Position numbers and translations under genes: made by a program. A stretch of DNA of 8,773 nt from Chloroflexota bacterium (GTDB lineage Bacteria > Chloroflexota > Anaerolineae > 4572-78 > J111), in NCBI GenBank assembly GCA_003695455.1, contig RFJF01000400.1, positions 1 through 8,773 of the forward strand, read 5' to 3'. This document shows, piece after piece, positions 1 through 5,356 of the stretch (position 1 is its first letter; each line of letters begins with the position of its first letter). Under the pieces are notes generated by a model. It made no database searches, was not told where the DNA came from, and saw only the letters and a program-made list of their open reading frames with translations.

Positions 1-1002
1 GGCATGCGTCGGGTGTGGAAGCAGGAAGAACTGCTGGATTCCATCCGCACCGCCCGCCGCGAGGCCCAATCTGCCTTTGGCGATGACCGCGTTTACCTTG
101 AAAAGCTCATTGAAAACGCCCGCCACATTGAAATCCAGATTTTGGGTGATATGCACGGCAACGTCATTCACCTGGGCGAGCGCGAATGTTCCATTCAGCG
201 CCGCCACCAAAAACTCATCGAAGAGTCACCATCGGCGGTGGTGGATGACAACTTGCGCCGGCAAATGGGTGAAATTGCCGTGCAGGCCGCCAAGGCCGTC
301 AACTACTACTCGGCCGGAACTATGGAATTTGTGATGGACAAAGATCGCAAATTCTACTTTTTGGAAATGAACACCCGGCTTCAGGTTGAACACCCGGTAA
401 CAGAAATGGTAACCGGCGTTGACATTGTGAAAGAAATGTTGCGGGTAGCCTCGGGGCGGCGGCTGCGGTACACGCAGGATGATATTCAGGTGAAAGGTTG
501 GGCCATGGAGTGCCGCGTGTTGGCCGAAGACCCCGGCATGAATTTTATGCCCTCAATTGGCCGCATTATTGGCCTGACTACCCCCACCGGCCCCGGCGTG
601 CGCATAGACAGCGGCATCTACTACGGCTCAGAAATCACCCCCTACTACGATTCAATGATGGCCAAACTGATTGTGCTGGGCGAAACCCGCGGTGAGGCCA
701 TTCTCAGAATGCGGCGCGCGCTTGAAGAGTTCAGAATTACCGGCGTAGCCACCGTGCTGCCGCTGCACATGCAACTCATGAACTCTACCCGATTCCAAGC
801 CGGGCAAATTGATACCACATTTCTGGAACAGAATTTTGAGTACAACAAAAAGCCGGGAACAGAAAACATGAAAATTGCCGCCGTGGCAGCCACGCTGATG
901 GCCCACCAACGCAACCAGCGCGCAATTTTACTGCACGAAGGCGGACCCAGCCCGTGGCGCTTGTACGGCCGTCGTGAGGCGCTAGACCGGCGCATCCGGT
1001 AA
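1..1002 (+). CDS. accC: Biotin carboxylase subunit of an acyl-CoA carboxylase, 5'-truncated
   Basis: ATP-grasp enzyme that carboxylates biotin on its carrier protein using ATP and bicarbonate, the first half-reaction of acetyl/propionyl-CoA carboxylase. The reading frame is open at base 1, and its first residues (G-M-R-R-V) match the end of the ATP-binding glycine loop, so about 165 N-terminal residues lie upstream. The ATG at 4 is internal and is not the true start. Family hallmarks follow in order: ERECSIQRRHQK (about residues 60-71 from the ATG), EMNTRLQVEHP (the metal- and biotin-binding Glu/Asn/Arg/Gln/Glu cluster, about 121-131), AEDP, then GVRIDSG with the conserved Arg and PYYDSMMAKL. 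Beyond the usual end of E. coli AccC there is an extra tail of about 45 residues with SPW and GRREAL. Such a tail is typical of the start of the BT region in propionyl-CoA carboxylase alpha chains. The partner carrier protein follows downstream. I am sure of the family; the acyl-CoA substrate is not determined. Confidence 0.93.
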   Translation, partial: GMRRVWKQEELLDSIRTARREAQSAFGDDRVYLEKLIENARHIEIQILGDMHGNVIHLGERECSIQRRHQKLIEESPSAVVDDNLRRQMGEIAVQAAKAVNYYSAGTMEFVMDKDRKFYFLEMNTRLQVEHPVTEMVTGVDIVKEMLRVASGRRLRYTQDDIQVKGWAMECRVLAEDPGMNFMPSIGRIIGLTTPTGPGVRIDSGIYYGSEITPYYDSMMAKLIVLGETRGEAILRMRRALEEFRITGVATVLPLHMQLMNSTRFQAGQIDTTFLEQNFEYNKKPGTENMKIAAVAATLMAHQRNQRAILLHEGGPSPWRLYGRREALDRRIR

Positions 1003-1051
1003 CCCGGCCACAACCTAACCCGGACAAGCCGGAACCCAACAGGAGACGGAT

Positions 1052-1089
1052 TAAGGATTAGGCCATTACTTCTTACTCCCTAATCCTTA
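1052..1089. repeat. 11-bp inverted repeat with short direct repeats, between the carboxylase genes
   Basis: TAAGGATTAGG at 1052-1062 is perfectly mirrored by CCTAATCCTTA at 1079-1089 around a 16-base loop. Short direct repeats overlap it: GGATTA at 1048-1053 and 1055-1060, and TTACTTCT at 1066-1073 and 1087-1094 (21 bases apart). No T-run follows the second arm, so it is not a convincing intrinsic terminator. It could be a dispersed intergenic repeat (REP/MITE-like), an mRNA processing or stability hairpin, or a leftover of one. The structure is seen directly; the role is unknown. Confidence 0.6.
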
Positions 1090-1143
1090 CTTCTCGGACC
1101 CTCATAATTTTCTTGCGTTGAATACAGGCTTTTGACCGGGAAA

Positions 1144-1157
1144 TATCTAAATAGATA
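1144..1157. promoter_or_regulatory. AT-rich palindrome upstream of the biotin carrier gene (possible operator)
   Basis: TATCTA-AA-TAGATA is a 6+6 palindrome with a 2-base spacer, 28 bases before the chosen ATG. A TTGACC (1132-1137), one mismatch from a consensus -35, lies just before it, but the matching -10 (GATACG, 1154-1159) is weak. It may be a protein-binding site or part of a secondary promoter for the carrier gene. The symmetry is the only direct support. Confidence 0.22.
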
Positions 1158-1173
1158 CGCGGTAACAACCAGT

Positions 1174-1177
1174 GAGG
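1174..1177 (+). promoter_or_regulatory. Ribosome binding site that sets the carrier protein start
   Basis: GAGG sits 8 bases before the ATG at 1186. The frame can be extended upstream to a TTG at 1132, but that start has no Shine-Dalgarno match. The 18 residues it would add are polar and unlike the family N-terminus, which begins at or close to the ATG. Confidence 0.55.
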
Positions 1178-1185
1178 CACAATAT

Positions 1186-1683
1186 ATGAAATACATAACC
1201 ACAGTTGGTGATGAACAATTTATTGTTGAAATCAATCAGCGCGGCGAAATCACCGTGAATGACCGGGTGATTAACGTTGATTTGCAGCAGATGCCAGACA
1301 CCACCATGTATTCAATGATTATTGCCGGAGAATCGCACGATGTGCGTATGAGCGAAGGCGACGGATTTTACGAAGTGCAGATTGGCGGCGATATCTTTCA
1401 GGTGGTGGTTGAGGATGAGCGCACCCGGCTGCTGGCCGGCCTGAAGCGCGGCCCCGGCGCCGGTACCGGCGAAGTATTGATTAAAGCCCCCATGCCCGGT
1501 GTAGTTATTGAGATTCCCGTGGTTAAAGGGCAAAAAGTGTTCAAGGGCGATATTGTGCTGGTTCTTGAATCAATGAAAATGCAAAATGAATTCAAAGCCC
1601 CGCGCGATGGCGAAATCCACGCCATTCGAGTTGAACCCGGCCAAACCGTTGAGCAAAACACCGTGATGCTCACCATTATGTAA
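1186..1683 (+). CDS. Biotin carboxyl carrier protein with N-terminal BT-like region
   Basis: A 165-residue protein that carries the covalently bound biotin shuttling CO2 from the biotin carboxylase to a carboxyltransferase. Residues about 95-165 form a biotinyl domain: APMPG near its start and ESMKMQNE around the acceptor Lys131 (codon 1576-1578), ending in a typical V-E-x-G-Q-x-V segment. Residues about 1-90 are beta-rich with Y-x-V-x-I-x-G-x-x-x-x-V-x-V-x-D-E-R, resembling the BT domain that links BC and BCCP in single-chain propionyl-CoA carboxylase alpha subunits. It lacks the long Ala/Pro-rich linker of classical E. coli AccB. It lies 183 bases after the biotin carboxylase and is closed by a terminator. 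A carboxyltransferase is not in the window. Oxaloacetate decarboxylase or transcarboxylase carriers are less likely alternatives, given the neighbour. Confidence 0.92.
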   Translation: MKYITTVGDEQFIVEINQRGEITVNDRVINVDLQQMPDTTMYSMIIAGESHDVRMSEGDGFYEVQIGGDIFQVVVEDERTRLLAGLKRGPGAGTGEVLIKAPMPGVVIEIPVVKGQKVFKGDIVLVLESMKMQNEFKAPRDGEIHAIRVEPGQTVEQNTVMLTIM

Positions 1684-1709
1684 ATACTGTTCGCCAAAAA
1701 TTCAAGCGT

Positions 1710-1753
1710 AATCCCCCTGCAACGTTGTGACCAACCGTTCAGGGGGATTTTTT
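1710..1753 (+). terminator. Intrinsic terminator of the carboxylase unit
   Basis: AATCCCCCTG (1710-1719) pairs perfectly with CAGGGGGATT (1740-1749). Inside, after one bulged C, AACG (1721-1724) pairs with CGTT (1736-1739), leaving an 11-base loop. A run of six T (1748-1753) follows. It begins 27 bases after the carrier gene stop, and no gene overlaps it. Confidence 0.9.
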
Positions 1754-1777
1754 GTAGCGTGGTTGTTTTTTGGGCAA

Positions 1778-1806
1778 TTACAATTTCTAACAAGTTATGC
1801 TATAAT
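1778..1806 (+). promoter_or_regulatory. Extended -10 promoter for the double-GAF kinase
   Basis: A perfect TATAAT (1801-1806) is preceded by TGC, the extended -10 TGn element. A weak -35, TTACAA (1778-1783), sits 17 bases upstream. Transcription would start near 1813, giving a leader of only about 20 bases before the TTG at 1833. Its position just after the terminator fits an independent transcription unit. Confidence 0.7.
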
Positions 1807-1832
1807 CTCCTCAAAATTGGTTAGTAAACTGA

Positions 1833-3806
1833 TTGAGTAATGCTGTGGCAAATACTCCCAAACCGCCGGTACCCAATGCACAACCAAAAAAATGGCCGCT
1901 GGATATGTTTGAAAAGGCCGAAGTAATCGGCGAGCAGCCAGACAGAAAATCAGTTGAACGCCTCTCCCGCGACCTGAAAGAAATCACCGCCCTGTACAAT
2001 GTGGGCGTGGTTCTTAATTCAAGCCTCAACCCCAAAGAGGTAATTTGGGCCGTTTACAAAGAATCCGGCCGGCTGGTTGACACCTCAAACTTTGCGCTGG
2101 CTATTTTGGACCAGCAACAAAACCGGCTCAAATTTATGCTGGTCTTTGAAAACGGACAAAACATACAGCCATTTTCTGTTGATTTGCCCAACCCCAACGG
2201 GCTGACCGCCGCGGTGGTTAGTACGCAGTCACCGTTGTTGGTGCATAACCTTTCAAACAGCAACCGGCAATTTGAACTCAACCAGGTCTACCCCCAAAAA
2301 TCGGTGGCATCTTGGCTGGGGGTTCCAATTATTAACCCGGTGCAGGCCAATGAAACTGCCCAGGGGGCCATTATTTTGTGGAGTCCCAAACCGGATGCGT
2401 TTACCAACCATCATCTGTGGCTGCTGTCTGCTATTGGAACCCAGGCATCCATTGCCATTCGCAACGCCCGTTTGTACGAATCCAGCCAGCGCCGGGCCGC
2501 CGAAATGGCTCACCTGAAAGATGTGGCCCAGCGTCAGGCCGATGAAATGAAATTTCTCAACGATGTGGGCCGTACGCTGTCATCAACCCTGAATTTGGAA
2601 AAGGTTCTCACCTCAATTATGGAGCAGGTTGATGAAATGCTGGCCGTCGAAGCCGGTTCGCTGTTGCTTACCGACCCCAACGACGGCGATTTGGTTTTTC
2701 AGATTGCGCTGGGCGACAAAGCCAAAGAGGTAAAACCCTTCCGCGTGCCCAAAGGCCAGGGAATTGCCGGACAGGTGGCTGAAACCGGCAAACCGCTGGT
2801 TATTGCCGATGTGAAAAGTGATGACCGCCACTTTAAACAGGTTGATCAAAAAACCCATTTTCACACCCGCAACATTTTGTGCGTTCCGCTGATTTTGCGA
2901 GATCAGGTGGTGGGTGTATTGCAAGTGCTCAACAAAAAAACCGGCAATTTTACCCAGCGTGATGTGGATTTGCTCAGTTCCATTGCTGCTTACGCCGCCA
3001 TTGCCATTGAAAACGCCCGCCTGTATGAAAGCCTTGAAGCAGAACACACCCGCAGCATCCAGGCCGAGCAGGAAGCCCGCAAACGGCTGGCCAATGACCT
3101 GCACGATGGCCCCACCCAACTGGTAGCCGCCATTATGATGAATCTTGACTTTGCGGCCAAAGCGTTAGAAAAAGACCCGTCGTTGCTACCGCCCACGCTG
3201 GAAGAAATGGCCGACCTGGCCTCGCGAGCCAGCCACCAGATGCGCACCCTGCTGTTTGAACTGCGCCCGCTGGTGCTTGAAACACAAGGCCTGGGTGCGG
3301 CCCTTCAGGTTTTTCTTGACCGGCGGCAAAAAGATGCCGGCCCCAACACCCGGCTCTCGCTTGAAATTGATACCCAAAACCCCAGCGGTGATATTTCGCG
3401 GCAGGATGGAAAAATTGAAGCTACCATTTTTGCAGTGGTGCAGGAAACCGTCAACAATGCCATTAAACACGCCCGGGCCAAAAATATAAAGGTCACTTTA
3501 AAAGAAACAGCAAAAGGAATTTACACCACCATTGCCGATGACGGCGTGGGTTTTGATGTTGAACAGGTGCTGCAAAATTACGAAACCCGCGGCAGTCTGG
3601 GGATGCTCAATGTTCGGGAGCGGGCGGCATCGCTGGGTGGCGAATCAACCATTGAATCAACCCCCGGCAAGGGGACCACTATTTCAATTTACGTGCCCAA
3701 AGATGGCGCCGAAAAAACCAGACGCATCCGGCAAACCGCCGCATCCGGCGTGTTGAGTTGGCCCAACAGTCTCTCTAAATCTGAATCGCCAGCCGATGGA
3801 AGTTGA
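1833..3806 (+). CDS. Soluble GAF-GAF sensor histidine kinase, NarL/DegS (HisKA_3) type
   Basis: A 657-residue cytoplasmic sensor kinase expected to autophosphorylate on His and pass phosphate to a NarL-family response regulator, which is not in the window. Order: proline-rich N-terminus; GAF1 about 48-215; coiled-coil linker about 216-240; GAF2 about 240-400; HisKA_3 dimerisation helix with RLANDLHDGPTQ, acceptor His424 (codon 3102-3104); HATPase with N-box Asn541/Asn542, DDGVGFD at 569-575 and GSLGM at 587-591. The last 30 or so residues look disordered. The two GAFs look like duplicates: both open with an N-x-V-G...S-S/T-L-N stretch and both end in NARLYES. No transmembrane segment is visible, so the signal is probably intracellular (small ligand, redox or gas). 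The TTG start was chosen from the short leader after the promoter; no clear Shine-Dalgarno is present. The next in-frame ATG is at 1905. The family is certain; the ligand is unknown. Confidence 0.93.
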   Translation: MSNAVANTPKPPVPNAQPKKWPLDMFEKAEVIGEQPDRKSVERLSRDLKEITALYNVGVVLNSSLNPKEVIWAVYKESGRLVDTSNFALAILDQQQNRLKFMLVFENGQNIQPFSVDLPNPNGLTAAVVSTQSPLLVHNLSNSNRQFELNQVYPQKSVASWLGVPIINPVQANETAQGAIILWSPKPDAFTNHHLWLLSAIGTQASIAIRNARLYESSQRRAAEMAHLKDVAQRQADEMKFLNDVGRTLSSTLNLEKVLTSIMEQVDEMLAVEAGSLLLTDPNDGDLVFQIALGDKAKEVKPFRVPKGQGIAGQVAETGKPLVIADVKSDDRHFKQVDQKTHFHTRNILCVPLILRDQVVGVLQVLNKKTGNFTQRDVDLLSSIAAYAAIAIENARLYESLEAEHTRSIQAEQEARKRLANDLHDGPTQLVAAIMMNLDFAAKALEKDPSLLPPTLEEMADLASRASHQMRTLLFELRPLVLETQGLGAALQVFLDRRQKDAGPNTRLSLEIDTQNPSGDISRQDGKIEATIFAVVQETVNNAIKHARAKNIKVTLKETAKGIYTTIADDGVGFDVEQVLQNYETRGSLGMLNVRERAASLGGESTIESTPGKGTTISIYVPKDGAEKTRRIRQTAASGVLSWPNSLSKSESPADGS

Positions 3807-3830
3807 TTTTTTGCCTGACCTGCATATACT
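3803..3830 (+). promoter_or_regulatory. Candidate promoter for the O-antigen ligase-like gene
   Basis: TTGATT (3803-3808, four of six matches to the -35 consensus) is separated by 16 bases from TATACT (3825-3830, five of six). The -35 overlaps the kinase stop codon. Transcription would start near 3837, about 60 bases before the ligase-like gene, and would pass through the hairpin at 3860-3881. Confidence 0.45.
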
Positions 3831-3831
3831 T

Positions 3832-3845
3832 TTGACCGTTGTCAA
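3832..3845. promoter_or_regulatory. Inverted repeat at the expected transcription start (possible operator)
   Basis: TTGAC (3832-3836), CGTT, then GTCAA (3841-3845) form a 5+5 dyad centred just after the candidate -10 box, where a repressor could block initiation. The arms are short, so chance is a real alternative. Confidence 0.25.
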
Positions 3846-3859
3846 CCGCCAACACCTGA

Positions 3860-3886
3860 AAGTGCCGGATACCCGGCACTTCTTTA
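3860..3886 (+). terminator. Hairpin: kinase terminator or ligase leader attenuator
   Basis: AAGTGCCGG (3860-3868) pairs perfectly with CCGGCACTT (3873-3881) around the 4-base loop ATAC, followed by a modest T-rich tail (CTTTA). The stable 9-bp GC-rich stem fits an intrinsic terminator for the kinase gene, which ends 53 bases upstream. Because a promoter-like sequence lies before it (3803-3830), it may instead attenuate transcription entering the ligase-like gene. Confidence 0.65.
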
Positions 3887-3898
3887 GTTAGGACCACA

Positions 3899-5356
3899 AT
3901 GCAAAACCCTGCGTTTGACCGATTACGAAACTGGATTACCGCCGATGACCCCCGCATTGCCATGTCGGGGGTGTTGTTTGTGGTGGTGCTGGCCGGGGTG
4001 CTGGCCGGCGCCCTGTTTGGCGGGCTTGGCCCAATTCTGGCCGTGGGGCTGCTGGGCGCGCTGGTTATTGGTGTGCTAATGTTGCGCAGCACTCAGGCCG
4101 GCTTGTTTGCACTGGTAGCATTGATTGCCCTGCTGCCCTACGGCGCGCTGCCCTTCAAAGTGGGTTTCCGGCCCACGTTCATTGATGTGGCGCTGGGCGC
4201 GTTATTTGCCGTGTGGGCCTTGCGGCTGATTACCGGACGGCAGCACACATTTGTGGCCTCTCCGTTGGGAATATTGATTTTTGCCTTTCAGGGGTGGGCC
4301 ATCTTCATTTTTATTTTTGGCTTGCGCTACGGCGGGCTGAACATTACCGTGGCCCGCAACTTTGCCGAAATTATCCTCTCGGTCAGCCTCTTTTTTCTGA
4401 TTGTGAACCAGGTGCGCACCGTGACCCAACTTGAGTGGGTTTCTCGGGCCATTATTTTTGCCGGGGCCGGCACAGCGGCGCTGGGCATCATTTTTTACAT
4501 CATCCCCCAAAACTGGACGGTGCAAATTCTCTCAACCCTGCGGGTGTTTCAGTACCCCACCCAAGGCATTTTGCGCTACATTGAAGATGACCCCACCCAG
4601 CCCATGCGCGCCATTGCCACCTCTATTGACCCCAACGCGCTGGGCGGCCTGATGGTCTTTTTGACCATCATTACGGTGGCGTTTCTGTTTTCTGCCCGCC
4701 CCGTTATTCGGCGGCGTTATTTGTTTGTGATTTCCGGGCTGATGCTGCTAACCCTGTACCTCACCTTTTCGCGCGGGTCACTGCTGGGTGTGGTAGCCGG
4801 GCTGGGGGTTATCGGCCTGTTGCGCTACCGCAAAATGATTTGGGCGATGGTTGCGCTGGCGGCGGTGGTGGTTCTGCTGCCGCAGACACAACTGTACGTT
4901 GCCCGTTTTGTTGAGGGTATTCGCGGCGAAGATTTGGCAACTCAGATGCGCTTTGGCGAATACAAAGACGCGTTCAACCTGATTTCACGCTACCCGCTGA
5001 CCGGAGTTGGTTTTTTTGGCACGCCGGATATTGATGTGTACGTGGGCGTTTCAAGTGTTTATTTGCTGCTGGCGCAGCAATTGGGGCTGGTTGGCGCGGG
5101 GCTTTACATTTTAATTGGCGCGGGGTTTTTGCTGATTGTCTTTGGCGCGTTCCGGCAACTGCCGGCAGGCCACCGGCTGGAAGGCCCGCTGCTGGCCTAC
5201 GGCGCAGCCATTTTGGGGGCAATGGTGGGCGGCGTGTTCGACCACTTTTATCTGAACCTCACCTTTATTCACATTGCCGCGCTCTACTGGATGGTGATGG
5301 GGCTGGGTATGGTGGCGGTGCTGCTGTGGCGCGCCGAATCCGAATCCTCAGATTAG
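3899..5356 (+). CDS. O-antigen ligase/polymerase-like membrane protein (Wzy_C family)
   Basis: A 485-residue polytopic inner-membrane protein with roughly 12-14 hydrophobic segments. The family transfers or polymerises lipid-linked glycans on the outer face of the membrane. Supporting motifs: R-A-I-A-T-S-x-D-P-N ahead of a TM helix (the usual R..G...PN element); FSRGS with Ser291-Arg292-Gly293, the Wzy_C signature; then the large outer loop with MRFGEYKDAFNLI and YPLTGVG (365-371). The usual H-N-x-Y-L that follows is here V-S-S-V-Y-L (Ser385, Ser386), so the His expected in WaaL-type ligases is absent. A His occurs later, after Asp448 (FDHFYLN). The ATG at 3899 has AGGA 5 bases upstream. The gene stands between two kinase units and its stop overlaps the stop of the convergent kinase. 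Whether it is a ligase, a Wzy polymerase or another glycan transferase cannot be settled here. Confidence 0.85.
   Translation: MQNPAFDRLRNWITADDPRIAMSGVLFVVVLAGVLAGALFGGLGPILAVGLLGALVIGVLMLRSTQAGLFALVALIALLPYGALPFKVGFRPTFIDVALGALFAVWALRLITGRQHTFVASPLGILIFAFQGWAIFIFIFGLRYGGLNITVARNFAEIILSVSLFFLIVNQVRTVTQLEWVSRAIIFAGAGTAALGIIFYIIPQNWTVQILSTLRVFQYPTQGILRYIEDDPTQPMRAIATSIDPNALGGLMVFLTIITVAFLFSARPVIRRRYLFVISGLMLLTLYLTFSRGSLLGVVAGLGVIGLLRYRKMIWAMVALAAVVVLLPQTQLYVARFVEGIRGEDLATQMRFGEYKDAFNLISRYPLTGVGFFGTPDIDVYVGVSSVYLLLAQQLGLVGAGLYILIGAGFLLIVFGAFRQLPAGHRLEGPLLAYGAAILGAMVGGVFDHFYLNLTFIHIAALYWMVMGLGMVAVLLWRAESESSD

Noticed and set aside
645..1039. Three overlapping minus-strand frames opposite the end of the biotin carboxylase
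   Set aside because: They are shadows of a strongly conserved gene and have no Shine-Dalgarno or domain support.
1132..1185. TTG-started extension of the biotin carrier protein by 18 residues
   Set aside because: No Shine-Dalgarno before the TTG, while the ATG at 1186 has GAGG at good spacing; the added residues do not resemble the family, and the DNA there contains a palindrome.
2613..3119. 168-codon minus-strand frame opposite the double-GAF kinase
   Set aside because: The plus strand has conserved GAF and HisKA_3 motifs over the same bases; the antisense product is not recognisable.
3723..3749. Direct repeat CGCATCCGGC (3723-3732 and 3740-3749)
   Set aside because: Only two copies, inside the disordered C-terminal tail of the kinase; likely chance or codon bias in Arg/Ala/Ser-Gly codons, with no structure around it.
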